Source: Orobanche coerulescens
Taxonomy: Eukaryota > Streptophyta > Magnoliopsida > Lamiales > Orobanchaceae
Direction: 5' to 3'
Length of the DNA stretch: 64,000 nt
Assembly: GCA_033398695.1 (NCBI GenBank)
Contig: CM065801.1
Location: 2,666,001 to 2,730,000 of the forward strand
Below, piece by piece: positions 35,184 through 46,019 of the stretch; position 1 is the first letter of the stretch; every line of letters starts with the position of its first letter. Position numbers and translations under genes: made by a program. The notes under the pieces were generated by a model that worked only from the letters and a program-made list of their open reading frames with translations, had not been told where the DNA came from and did no database searches.

Positions 35184-37532
35184 TTATGAAGAGGCATTGT
35201 GGACTGATGCAGAAGAGCTGTGGCCACGACCACTGGATGAGCGGGAACGACCACGACCCCTTTGGTTATACTCCCAACCACTAGGATCGCGTCTAGTCGA
35301 TGAACTTCCTCTTGGTCGACCCTTAACTGCCGTATTCACTTGTGGTTCAACGTAACGCGTTTGATCAGGGTGAAGATGATCGTGGATCATAAGTGATACG
35401 TTACGGACAACTGCAGGATCGCTCTGTCTGACCTCATCGACAAGGGCCTCAAAGTACCCCTGGTACTCCGATTCAGCACCGGTAGAAGGATCGACAAATT
35501 CGATCGTGTCCCCACCATCACTAATAATAAGTGTTTGCCAACATATGTGAAGACGACTAATACTGCATGGGGTCCGCGATTCCATATGTCTCTTGAGCTC
35601 ACACGCACAAGGAATCTGATGGGTGGTTTGGAGTGAACAACCGCAACGATCGTACACTTGATCACTTAATTCTCTCATACGTGTCAATTCATTCGACAGT
35701 AATCGCAGACAATGATGGGAAACACGACAGCGCAAGTAGTTGAACGGAAAACCAGAATACACCACGCCTGTACGACACCTAGACTGTTCAAGTGTGTATC
35801 TGATCTGCGTAAGTTGTGATTCAATCTCCTGGTTCACTTTGGTCGAGACGGTATCGAGGGCTCCGATGGAAGAATTAAGCCATTGCTTTAACTCGGCATG
35901 TGCACTCTCAACTCTACAAGTGGTTGTGTTTCCAAAATGAAGCACTCTATTCGTCCACGCAACAACGAACATCTCCTTGTATTTTAGCCATGTACCCTTA
36001 ACGTATGATATCACCTTAGGATTCCATCTCCATGTATCCTTCATGAGTTGCACCGCTTGATCATATTCCTCTTCGGTCGCCGCTTCCTTGATTTTCTTCC
36101 ATTTCCCATTTTTAAACCTTTGGCCCATTTCTTTATCTTTTCCACAAATTCTGTAGACCTTGTCTTCAACATCCTTATTAATATGCCATGTGCAAAGCAA
36201 GTGGGCACTCTGTGGAAATATCTCTTCAATAGGACGCATCAATCCCAACTCGCGATCCGTAACAATAGCCGTCGGATGAACATCAAACCCAAGCAAAATT
36301 TTCAACTTCTGTAACACCCACGCATAGCTCGATTCGGTCTCATCTTTCATAATTGCATAGGCGATTAGGAAGTTCTTGTTACATGGAGTCATCCCGACTA
36401 TCTCGAGAAATGGCATCTTGTACTTATTCGTTTTGTAGGTGGAATCCATGCCAATGAACCATCTGTATGTCCGGATTAAGTTGATTGATGTTGGATGCGC
36501 CATGAACACGTGGGTAACAGCATTTGTATCCGGGTCGGCCTGCGTCCAATGTACGTAGTTATTCGTCACAGCCAAATGGTGAAACTGACCGACGACATCT
36601 CTTTCTTCAAAATCATGCTTCCTCAAGTGGTCTCTATAATTATAGATATGTCGTCTAGTCGGTTTGTCCTCGGAAAATTTATTCTGAATGGCCGCCAAGA
36701 TGGCACACGGCTTGGCTTGAGCAGCACTCATCTCACGAACAACTTGTTTGGCCGATTTACTCAGTCCACTCATTTGACGATGCCCCTCCGGATAAACAAT
36801 AAATGAGTGATTGTGCATACCCTTACTCCCAGAGATCGGTCTGATTATCCGACCACTCAAGTCATGCAATTGTTCGGCCTTTATCTGAAATGTACACTTG
36901 CATGCTTTCGTCTTTGTGTCCTTTCGAACAGCGACATCCAAATCTCTTAATACCCCTTTGTACCGTTCACCACGGTTACATCTCAATAGCTTTGTCTTTC
37001 CTTTATTCTTGTACGATGAAATGATCAACTCGATACCAATTTGAAGAGCAATTTTTTTCGCCCAAGCAATCGCATCACAATCACTAGCGAATATTTCGTC
37101 ATTAACGAAATAACCACTATAATCAACGTCTTCGCCTTCAAATTCTTCCAATATAACCTGAAATTTTTAATTGACAGAATGTTAATAATAATACCAATAA
37201 TATTATTATTAATATTTTAAATCAGGCAAAAAAAGGGTCCAGGCGTCCAAAAATTGCTCCTGGACCGTGGCCGAGGCGTCGACTTGACGCCCTGCCACTG
37301 ACAGCGTCAATCGGACGCCTAACCATGGCACAGGCGTCTGAATCGGACGTCCCGACCATGGTTCAGGCGTCTGGTTTAGACGCCTAGACCTAGGACGGAG
37401 CGTCCGCACCAGACGCCTATACCATGGTCCAGGCGGAATCTGGGGACGCCTGTACCATGGAACAGGCGGAATAATCAGACGCCTGCGTCATTTTGTCCGA
37501 AAAATTACCTCCAGATGCGAATTCTCGTCCAT
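35184..37532 (-). CDS. MULE transposase (FAR1/MuDR family), two exons
   Basis: Exon 1 runs 37532-37509 (MDENSHLE), intron 37508-37158 (GT..AG), exon 2 37157-35184, giving 665 residues with no internal stop. The long second exon has no ATG at its start, so the short first exon supplies the start codon. Domains: a WRKY/GCM1-like zinc region (Cys68, Cys94/Cys96, His123/His125); the MULE DDE domain with Asp246 (GMDSTYK), Asp309 (VTDREL), the CTWHIN zinc-binding motif near 330 and Glu425 (RVESAHAE); a SWIM-type Cys cluster (CGCSLQTTHQIPCACEL) near 513-529; and an Arg/Ser/Gly-rich tail. The protein would bind the TIRs and cut and join the element. Catalytic residues and zinc ligands appear intact. 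A domesticated FAR1-like role is unlikely because it still lies between matching TIRs. Confidence 0.88.
37215..37495. repeat. CCATGG / GACGC-GCGTC array (right), inside the transposase intron
   Basis: Four CCATGG palindromes and many GACGCC/GGCGTC words (for example CGGACGCCTAACCATGGCAC) in 280 bases. The whole array lies in the intron between the start-codon exon and the main exon of the transposase. Confidence 0.88.
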
Positions 37533-37722
37533 TTTCGTAGTTGTCGATAATATTGACAATATATATTTGATTGTGTGTTATATTCGAAAAACTTGAGCTT
37601 TAAAGATTTTGGTGTGGTGTGGTGTTTAGAAATAATGAAAGACTTGAAATGGATAAAAAGGTAATCTTATAGGGCGGTGGCTAATAATTTTGGGCGGTGT
37701 TTAGTAATACCCAATTTTTAAT

Positions 37723-37947
37723 CGTCCAAGTGTGCAACGAAAAAGACAATTGTATTCCTTCTCTCGTCTTTCTTTCTTTTTTTTGTATTGAATTTAATAA
37801 TAGTTAATAATAGTACTGAAATAATTTCAACAACAATAAAATTTATAAAATACTCATAGAATATTAAATTAAATTAAATTAAAGGGACTATTAATTTTTA
37901 AAAATTACGTGGATCTCAAACGGACTTCCGGCCGACCAGTTTTTGCG
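37723..37947. other. AT-rich intergenic sequence
   Basis: No gene; the sequence continues the host DNA left of the MULE. Confidence 0.4.
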
Positions 37948-38102
37948 ACAGGGCCGTTGGTCGCGAAGACCTCCGACGGCCGGTCATTTTTTTTATTTTT
38001 TTTTTAACAAAGCCGCCGGCGGTTGGCGTACCTCCAACGACCGACCATTTCTTTTTTTTTTTTATACGTGAGGCCGTTGCCCTCGCACCTCCAGCGATCG
38101 TT
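37948..38102. repeat. GGCCG-rich tandem repeat, three diverged units
   Basis: GGGCCGTTGGTCGCGAAGAC...CCGGTCATTTTTT, then GCCGCCGGCGGTTGGCG...CGACCATTTCTTT, then GAGGCCGTTGCCCTCGCACC. About 60-bp units, each with inverted GGCCGT/ACGGCC words and a T-run. Confidence 0.5.
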
Positions 38103-38137
38103 GTTCAGTTCAGTTCACTTCTTCTTCTTCTTTTTCT

Positions 38138-38205
<68 letters not shown>

Positions 38206-38407
38206 TAACAATAATAATATTAATAATCTTAATTATTATTGTTATTATTACTAAATATTTACTATTATCGTTGTTGTTGTTGATTACTATTATTATTATT
38301 ATTTATCATTATTATCACTGTTATTATTATTATTATTATTAATCTTATTATTTTTTTTTTTTATTATTATTTGTATTATTATAATAAAATGGTAAATTAA
38401 TAGGATT
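38103..38407. repeat. (TTC)n/(TTA)n microsatellite and ATT-rich repeat
   Basis: A TTC run at about 38117-38166 passes into a TTA run to about 38205, then a TTATTATTGTTGTTGTTGATTACTATTATT-like unit. The same unit recurs at 39541-39715 and 49785-49930. A T-run at 38349-38361 could be the poly(A) tail (minus strand) of the adjacent fragment. Confidence 0.75.
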
Positions 38408-39540
38408 TTACAAGAAATTAGTGGGGAGCCGAGAAACCAACTGGGCCCCCACCCCTCTAGCAATAGCAAAACTAATCCTATTAAAAATATGAACCGCAGC
38501 TCGAGCTTCAATGTCTTGAGTCATAGAGAAACGTCGAATACGTTTTAGAACGGTTACTGCGTCTTTTTCAAGTTCTCCAAAAGAGGAGAAAGAAAAGGGG
38601 AGGAACCCATATCCGATATCCACGCATTTAGCCTCGTACTTGACACGTTTACGTTGTGCGGCTTCAATAACCGCACGGCCTAGCATAAAATCAATCAGAC
38701 CAGATTGCGTCAAGGGCGAGGATCCCGAAAGATCAACACAAACATCAAGCCCACCATCCCAAGAGTAAAGTAATATATCAGCAGGGCGTAAGGATCTGTC
38801 CCTGTCACCATAAAGCCCAATATCCACCTCCTTACGAGCTGAAATCCCGGACCGAGAGCATATATCAACAAGAACATCACGCACAATGTTATGCCGATGT
38901 TTAATGCCAACAATACCCGCACAAGAAACCGCGTGATCCCCATAAATATCTCCAGTAAAAACCCTAGAACAGGCTGAACACGGTACCTGAACAATGAAAA
39001 GAGGAACACCCAGCCGATAGCACAACACACAACGGTATGTCCGGGCATTCGTAGTTTGTCCCAATCCAGATATAGGAGCCACCCTAAGCCAATCTGAAGT
39101 ATGATCCTCCTTTAGTGAGCTCCATAAAGCCATCTGTCGAGGAGATAGATGGAAGGTAGATTCAACAGTTTGGGTAACCCGATCGAAATATATATCTGCC
39201 AATTTTTTCATGAGTTTGGGGACAGCGACCTCGCTTGGGTTACTCAAAAGGTCAATATCCATATCCATATTAAAAGTACATAAAGCATCATCAAAGAAGG
39301 GACCAGCAGTAATAATACCGGAACTAAGGAGAAGCTTAGTCTGCAAGCTAGCAGATTGAAGTCTAGAAGCAAGAAAAGCATATTTCAAGACATCACCTGC
39401 AGAATATACACCAAGCTCCCCAAAGGCAAAGAGAAGGGTGGCAAGTCTCCATTGTCAATCACCAAAACCAGGCCCAGAAGCAGTGACAATATGTTTCAAT
39501 GAAGAACGAAGTGCCGCATCAAAAGAAACATGAGCACACT
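38408..39540 (-). pseudogene. C-terminal part of a plant reverse-transcriptase-associated protein
   Basis: The minus-strand frame runs from about 39540 to 38408 with one in-frame TGA near 39455 (family Trp to stop). The last 326 codons are open. It belongs to a family common in plant genome annotations, often attached to a reverse transcriptase domain. Visible blocks are GVYSAGDVLKYAFLASRLQS, SDWLRVAPISGLGQTTNAR, a Cys/His cluster (YRCVLCYRLG ... CSACSRVF ... GDHAVSCAG), GISARKEVDIGLYGD, RPADILLYSWDGG with DVCVDLSGSSP, and the end GVGAQLVSRLPTNFL. The Cys/His cluster followed by K/E and RPAD...D residues resembles a restriction-like (PD-D/E-XK) nuclease of some non-LTR elements; that reading is inference. 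The upstream RT part is missing because the fragment begins at the ATT-rich repeat. Confidence 0.7.
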
Positions 39541-39721
39541 ATTATTAATCTTAATTATTATTATTGTTATTATTAATAATAATATTTACTATTATTATTA
39601 ACAATATTTATTATTATCGTTGTTGTTGTCAATTACTATTATTATTATTTAGCATTATTATCAGTGTTATTATTATTATTAACCTTAATTATTATTATTA
39701 TTATTATTATTATTAATAATA
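39541..39721. repeat. ATT-rich repeat, second copy
   Basis: TTAATCTTAATTATTATTATTGTTATTATTAATAA... repeats the unit at 38210-38350. The last nine bases (TTAATAATA, 39713-39721) are the left target-site duplication of the MULE at 39722. Confidence 0.7.
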
Positions 39722-40138
39722 GTGGGAATCAATTTTTTAATACCAAAGCATAAAATTGATAAGTTCTATATCCTCATTCATAAAATTATAAGTTTTTGGT
39801 ACCATTTTGATTGAAAAGACTAAAATGTCCTCTCTTTTTGTGTTAAAAGTTGACTTCTCTTTTTTTTTTTTTATTTAATTTAAACTACTTTTCTTCTCTT
39901 TTGTTCTTTTTTACTTTCCTCCTCCGATCGATATTAATGTCCAGGAACCAAAATTTAACTACAAACATATACATCAAAACAACACAGCCATTTTATTTTT
40001 GACAAAGGGTCTCTCAAAAAATCTTATAGAAATCACAAGATTGTTCGAAAATAAAAGTTGACGTTGAAATAGGACTTCATTTGTCGTGCTTCTGAGTTTA
40101 TAAAGAAGGTATGTATCATTATTTGAACGATGAAAAAA

Positions 40139-40380
40139 AAAATTCCAGATCTGTTCTTACGGACACGATCGCCGCACACGATGGGAAGCCGCGTGTGCAA
40201 CGATCGCGTGTAACGATCGTCGCAACGACCTTAACATCGCGCAACACTAACGCGTGTACACGATCGCTTAACACGATCGTATAAAATCGTGTGCGGCGAT
40301 CGTGTTCATGGACGTAAACTTGCACACGATCACGCACACCGTGAGTATACGGCCGTGTGCATCGGCCGTGTCCAAGGCAT
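40139..40380. repeat. CGATCG array, left subterminal
   Basis: Six CGATCG palindromes between 40166 and 40305, with flanks such as CACGATCGTG and AACGATCG, and further CACGAT/ATCGTG half-words. A consensus-like donor (AAG|GTATGT, about 40108) stands just before the array, so it may lie in a leader intron of the transposase gene. Confidence 0.8.
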
Positions 40381-43300
40381 CGTAATATTGTTCGCTCATT
40401 TTTACGAATAGTTATTCATCTTTTTGTAATCGATGTCGTGGCGGCGTATTTTGATACATCACGGTGGTCATTGGGAGCGATCGACATATGTAGACGGGGA
40501 CTCCTTTTTGTCTATATCGACACGAGCAAAGTTAGTCGTGCAAACCTCGTGGGGTTATCGGAGAGGGTTTGGGTGGTCCAAATGAGTCCGATTACAAATT
40601 ATGGTACTTGACACACATGGCCAAAGGAAACAAAGTAAAAGTCCTATTAAGGGCGTACCGAGATACTTCGATTACTAGTAGAATACAAGGAGGATCCCGA
40701 GGTCTATGTTGAGAACAGCACTCCTCCACTCCCGAGGTTAATATGGGATGTAGCATGAGAGTAGAGCCCGGCAACATAAATTATGACATGCCTTCCAAAG
40801 AGTATCAATACGAGGAAGATGAGGAAGACGAGGAAGATGAGGAAGATGAAGAGGTGCATACATCCGAAGATGAAGATTGTTGTAAAGACTTGCTTGAGTC
40901 ACTATCTCGGAATTTCTTGATTGGGTTCGCCAACCGCCCAAATGGATAGGATTATGAGTCGTCGGAACTTCTCATCCGACCATCAATCTGAGCGAGCATG
41001 AGCATCTACAATCAATGCGTAATCGATCATTCCATTTCCTGACCCCGTAGTGCCGGGACTTTGGGTTGGGTCGGCGGCCTCCACCTAAGCACGGCCGGCT
41101 AGAGGTGGGGTCCACCTTTCGCTCGAAGACGAGTTGAGGATAACCGTAGGAATGTATCATTTGGAAAACATGCTACAAAGGTATCACCGATCGTTCCGCC
41201 GATAAACGTATAGTGTTTGTATGTAAGAGTGGGCGAAGAAATTGTCTGTTTAGGTTGTGTGCTATTGAGGGTGCAACTATTTGGAGAATTACTAAGTTGA
41301 CATTGGAGCACAAATTACCTGATTTGAACCGTGGCCGCCGCACGATCGTTACTTCGAGGTTGCCGCCATTATTTTGCTAAAAGATTGACCGGTGAGGGGG
41401 TCACTTTGAGGCCAAAGGAGATGATTGCAGAGATGTGTAGGGAGTATGGCATTGACATGCTATACGCTTTGCTCTCCTGACGAGGAATATAGCGATAGAG
41501 AATACATATGGCGGCTTCGATGAGTCGTATCGTAGGCTCCCATCTTATCTCGTATTTGTTAAAACAGCAGTAATCCGTGGACAATTTATGATTTGCGATT
41601 TACTCGTGAGGGAGTGTTTCGCCACATGTTCGTTGCACTCGGACGGAGTATTAGGGCATTTGATACGTGCCTTCGACCAGTGATTATAGTTGATGGGACC
41701 CACCTAAAGGGAAGGAATAAAGGAACTCTATTTGCGGCCGTCACATTTGATGGGAACGAGCAAGTTTTTCCTCTTCTTTGTTGGTCTCGGTCCGATAGAG
41801 AACGCATTTAGTCATGGACTTATTTTCAGATAACTCGCGCAGATGCTACAATCCGACTAAGATTTACCGATTGTGAGTGACCAACATAAGAGCATTCGAA
41901 TCTTTGTTCGAGCCGTCTATCCGAATGCATTCCACGGGTTTTGCTATCACCATCTTGCAAAAAATCTGACCTCCTATGGTGCGCATGCTATAGGACTCTT
42001 TAGAACTGCTGCCTACACGCATCGAGAAGAAGTTTTTGAAAACTACTTTTCGAAACTACATATCGAAAGCCCTAATGGGGCGCACATGCGCCTTTCTGAA
42101 ATTGGGCCATAGAGGTGGGCTAGGTCGAAGTGTCCGGTACGACGCTATAACTTCTTGACATCCAATGCTGTTGAATGCTTTAATAATCGTATGTTGTGGG
42201 CTAGACGTTTACCTGTTTGCTCGTTACTTGAGATATTTCGCCTAATTTTAGAGAATTGGTTTGATGAGTAGCGGGGAGAAGCTACGTCAAGAGACCATGA
42301 GTTGACAATGCACACTTTTGAAAAGCTTTCTAACTCTGTGCAAGCCAGTCTGACTCTTACCGTTCGAGCTACCACCCCACTTGTTTATAAAGTCGAAGAA
42401 AACAAAGTTTCTTATGAGGTCGACCTTCGAACATGGACATGTTGTTGTCGTGAGTTTGATTTGGATCAGATTCCATGTCGTCATGCCGCTGCCGCTATAA
42501 GGTACATGTCTTTGCTGTTGTGTGCACGATCGTTACCCACGATGGGCACGATCGTTACCCACGATGGGCACAATCGTTACCCACGATGGGAACGATCGTA
42601 ACCCACGATGGGCACGATCGTAACCCACGATGGGCACGATCGTAACCACGATCGCCCTTATCGTAACCACGATCGCCCTTGTCGTAACCACGATCGCCCT
42701 TATCGTAACCCACGATGGGACACACGATGTGCACGATCGTAACACAATGGGCACCATCGTAACACACGATCCCCGTGATCGTAACACACGATCGTAACCC
42801 CACGATCCCCGTGATCGTAACACACGATCGTGACCCCACGATCCCCGTGATCGTAACACACGATCGACACGATCGTGTTTTCCCATCGTTTGCAAAACAG
42901 GGATGGTCTGGATTTATCACCTCATCAATATAAAAAATACATTATCCTATACAACATCCTTGACATAATTGCTTATTGTAACAGGCGTGCCGGCAATGGT
43001 TTGTCCGTGTATGATTTTGTTAGTCGTTATTTCAAGCAACAAGGCCTTAGAGAGACTTATAAGGAGCATATTAGTCCCATCCCACATCCTGATGAGTGGA
43101 ATGTCCCACCGAGATCTCATCCATCGCTTGCGTACCTTCGAGGAGGTACGACAAGTCGGCCGACCAAGGATGAGTCGCGCACGGTCATTGTTGAAAATTT
43201 GCACGCAGTGGACGGCCTGTGTGCGGTAGGTGTAAAGGAACCGCCACAATAGAAAATCTTGCAAAGCATTCATTCCCATAGGGGTGTGGATTTGAATATC

Positions 43301-43408
43301 CCCAAGAAACTCAAGAAATCGATGCACAACCGAGGCAAAGGCGCCGACAGAAGAAGAGGTGTAGCATTTGCCGTAATGATGACCATGACATAAGGGGATG
43401 TCCATACC
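40381..43408 (+). pseudogene. MuDR-type (MURA) transposase, frameshifted
   Basis: Recognisable parts lie in different frames. An acidic N-terminal stretch (40800-40870, EEDEEDEEDEED) comes first. The MuDR N-terminal domain follows (41190-41345, CAIEGATIWRITKLTLEHKL). Then come the DDE core with Asp in RPVIIVDGTHLKG (about 41690) and in SDQHKSIRIFV (about 41873), the GFCYHHLAKN zinc motif (about 41940) and Glu in NAVECFNNR (about 42165-42195). The SWIM finger DLRTWTCCCREF...IPCRHAAAAI (42421-42500) is next. An intron at 42502-42984 (AAG|GTACAT ... TGTAACAG|G) restores phase to a tail with IPHPDEWNVPP and a CCHC knuckle ending RCSICRNDDHDIRGCPYRET at 43408. Several stops and shifts (for example around 41815 and 42110) make it non-functional. 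Confidence 0.82.
42526..42870. repeat. CGATCG/CCCACGATGGG array inside the transposase intron
   Basis: Dense short units: CACGATCGTTACCCACGATGGG repeated about four times, CACGATCGCCCTTATCGTAAC about three times, then CACGATCCCCGTGATCGTAAC about three times. All are built from CGATCG and GTGATCG/CGATCAC half-words. It fills most of the 483-bp intron 42502-42984. Confidence 0.88.
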
Positions 43409-43763
43409 GTGAAACTTAAATTGCTTATGTATTTTTATATTTTGTGACTTACTAGCAACAATAATGTGTTGATATTTTGATCGACCATGTATTGATTCAA
43501 GATTCGATTATTAGTTGAAATGCATAATTTTGTGTATATTTTCTTTACCTTTGAATTGAAATTTAAGTGTTCAAGAATGTAAAGCAAATAAAGGTGACTA
43601 TGGAGCCAAACATTAACCATAACAAAGTAGCTCACTTCAAAGAGCAATAGTTTACAGTTCCAAAGCATATAACTTTACAAAACAAAATTTAATCACCATC
43701 ACACAAAATATCTAATAATAACATAACAAAAACAATCAATTGGATCCCTTTTCCCCAATCTGC
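43409..43763. other. 3' flank between transposase and small gene
   Basis: AT-rich and convergent with the small gene on the minus strand. A 77-codon minus frame here is AT-rich and not credible. Confidence 0.4.
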
Positions 43764-44103
43764 TCAGATCTTTAGTCTTGTATCACCGTCTTCATGAACT
43801 TCCTCTTCCAAAATAAATTTTTTGCTTTTATTCTCGGAAATCTCCAAATCATTATCATCATCACCATCTAGTATGACTGGAGTGCTCGCAGTGTTTTTAA
43901 ATAGGCCCTGTTTCATGGAACACATTAATTTGCAATGATAGTCACTACACATACAACAAAATCAAAAAACTTACTCTGAGCATTGAGTATCTTCCTCTCG
44001 GCCTAGTTCTGTATGGTGGGTTGGGAGTAGGTATCCTCCTTCTTCTTTTTGGTGGTGGTGCTTCGCTTCCTCCTAAATCGATTTCTCGTAATCGGCCGCT
44101 CAT
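43764..44103 (-). CDS. Small two-exon gene of the MULE, 90 aa, unknown function
   Basis: Exon 1 runs 44103-43975 (43 codons from ATG), intron 43974-43908 (GTAAGT ... GAAACAG), exon 2 43907-43764 (47 codons and TGA). Both phases are 0 and no stop interrupts it. The first half is basic and proline-rich with a nuclear-localisation-like cluster (PPPKRRRRIPTPNPPYRTRP). The second half is acidic (VILDGDDDNDLEISENKS ... EEEVHEDGDTRLKI). It sits between the transposase and the ULP gene and is intact while the transposase is not. I recognise no family. It could be an accessory protein in the position that MURB occupies in MuDR, or the end of a larger captured gene. CGATCG arrays lie directly upstream (44296-44535). 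Confidence 0.6.
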
Positions 44104-44295
44104 TTCGCGTATTTGATTTTAATGAATTTTAACTGATGTTAATTGATTAGGGTTTGAAGTGAAAAAGGGGTGGAGACCGACCGACAATGGGATTTTAAAG
44201 TAAAGGGGGGGGACCTGGGATTTTATAATAAGGGGGGACCGACTTATAATAAGGGGGACCGACGGGATTATATAATAAAATAATTTGACCTACGA

Positions 44296-44535
44296 TGGGA
44301 ACACGATCGTGTACACGATCGCCGCGATCGCGTGTTCCAATCGTGTGACACGTTGGCAAGCAGGTGTCAAATTGGCGCCAGATCCACGTATGCACACGAC
44401 CGTACACGATCGCCGCGATCGTGTTCCAATCGTGTGACACGTTGGCAACCAGTGTCAAATTGGCGTCAGATTCCACGTATGCACACGATCGTACACGGCC
44501 GTGGCCACGATTGAACACGCGATCGTGTGCACAAG
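44296..44535. repeat. CGATCG array with duplicated 95-bp unit
   Basis: ACACGATCGCCGCGATCG...GTTCCAATCGTGTGACACGT...GCAAATTGGCG-like units repeat at about 44315 and 44408, then run into the first copy of the 405-bp repeat. Confidence 0.75.
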
Positions 44536-45702
44536 AACGTCAAGAATTTTCACCAATTTCTCAAATTACTCGTCAATTTGGGTGTTGTTACTTATATATT
44601 AACAATTATTTGTTAATGATACACTTATATAAAAAGTTATTGATTGAATTACCATAATATATTGCATATCATTTGTCGTCCAATTGTTCTATTAGTACGT
44701 ACGGATAAGTTCAATTATCTGGATGAATGACCTCATATACTAATGAATTACAACGAAATGACAAATAGGAGTTCGTATAAGAAGCCATATTGTAATTAAT
44801 GTTTGAACAAGCGATGTTTGAATCACAAAACATCATTCTAGATAACACAATACTTCAAATTTGCAAAAATACCAAAAGTTCATATGCACACGATCGTGTA
44901 CACGGTCGTGGTCACGATTGAACACACGATCGTGTGCACAAGAACGTCAAGAATTTTCACCAATTTCTCAAATTACTCGTCAATTTAGGTGTTGTTACTT
45001 ATATATTAACAATTATTTGTTAATGATACACTTATATAAAAAGTTATTGATTGAATTACCATAATATATTGCATATCATATGTCGTCCAATTGTTCTATT
45101 AGTACGTACGGATAAGTTCAATCATCTGGATGAATGACCTCATATACTAATGAATTACAACGAAATGACAAATAGGAGTTCGTATAAGAAGCCATATTGT
45201 AATTAATGTTTGAACAAGCGATGTTTGAATCACAAAACATCATTCTAGATAACACAATACTTCAAATTTGCAAAAATACCAAAAGTTCATATGCACACGA
45301 TCGTACACGGTCGTGGTCACGATTGAACACGCGATCGTGTGCACAAGAACGTCAAGAATTTTCACCAATTTCTCAAATTACTCGTCAATTTAGGTGTTGT
45401 TACTTATATATTAACAATTATTTGTTAATGATACACTTATATAAAAAGTTATTGATTGAATTACCATAATATATTGCATATCATGTGTCGTCCAATTGTT
45501 CTATTAGTACGTACGGATAAGTTCAATCATCTGGATGAATGACCTCATATACTAATGAATTACAACGAAATGACAAATAGGAGTTCGTATAAGAGGCCAT
45601 ATTGTAATTAATGTTTGAACAAGCGATGTTTGAATCACAAAACATCATTCTAGATAACACAATACTTCAAATTTGCAAAAATACCAAAAGTTCATATGCA
45701 CA
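44486..45702. repeat. Three tandem copies of a 405-bp unit
   Basis: Copies start at the CGATCG of ACACGATCGTGTACACGGTC-type sequence at 44486, 44891 and 45299, and a fourth begins at 45703. Each unit has a CGATCG head of about 55 bases (GCACACGATCGTGT ... ACACGATCGTGTGCAC, itself an inverted repeat) and about 350 bases of AT-rich sequence. Copies differ at only a few positions by eye, so the amplification is recent. Confidence 0.92.
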
Positions 45703-45935
45703 CGATCGTGTACACGGTCGTGGTCACGATTGAACACGCGATCGTGTGTTCAATCGCGCCACGATTGAACACACGATCGGGGGCACGGCCGGTCCCACGA
45801 TGGTACTCACGGTCGTGTGCACACGGTCATGCCAAACCATCGACGCACACGGCAAAGATCGACGCATGACCGTGGGTAGGTTGCACACGATCGCAACACA
45901 CGATGGCCACGATCGTGTGCATCCATCGTGTGTAA
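45703..45935. repeat. CGATCG array after the tandem block
   Basis: Partial fourth head plus further CACGATCGTG, CGATCGGGGG, ACGGTCGTG and CCATCGTG words to about 45935, leading to the 3' end of the ULP gene. Confidence 0.8.
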
Positions 45936-46019
45936 CACAGAGCCAACACATTCAGATTTAACAACACTCACATATTCATAAATACAACATAAATATTGTA
46001 CAACACAACATAAACCATT

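Larger units (their letters stand above)
33985..37713 (-). mobile_element. MULE (Jittery/FAR1-like) with intact transposase
   Basis: Terminal inverted repeats of about 55-60 bp (33985-34045; 37653-37713) share ATTACTAAACACCGCCCAAAA and match throughout with a few differences. The flanking 9-mers ATTTTTAAC (33976-33984) and ATTTTTAAT (37714-37722) match at eight of nine positions, the 9-bp target-site length of Mutator-like elements. Inside are a transposase gene on the minus strand, a short possible gene on the plus strand, and CCATGG/GACGC word arrays near both ends. Intact coding, close TIRs and a near-perfect TSD suggest a relatively young, possibly autonomous element. Confidence 0.85.

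Noticed and set aside
42533..42920. 120-codon repetitive frames on the minus strand, with RSRGSWG or VTIRAIV repeats
   Set aside because: They are the translated CGATCG array, open in two frames at once, and lie in the transposase intron.
42526..45935. CRISPR-like or satellite interpretation of the regularly spaced words
   Set aside because: Eukaryotic sequence, unequal spacing, symmetric words on both strands and location inside a MULE; not a CRISPR array or centromeric satellite.
44195..45961. Repeated 67-107 codon frames in the tandem block
   Set aside because: The same 405-bp unit is read three times; open only because the array lacks stops, and each is truncated by AT-rich sequence.
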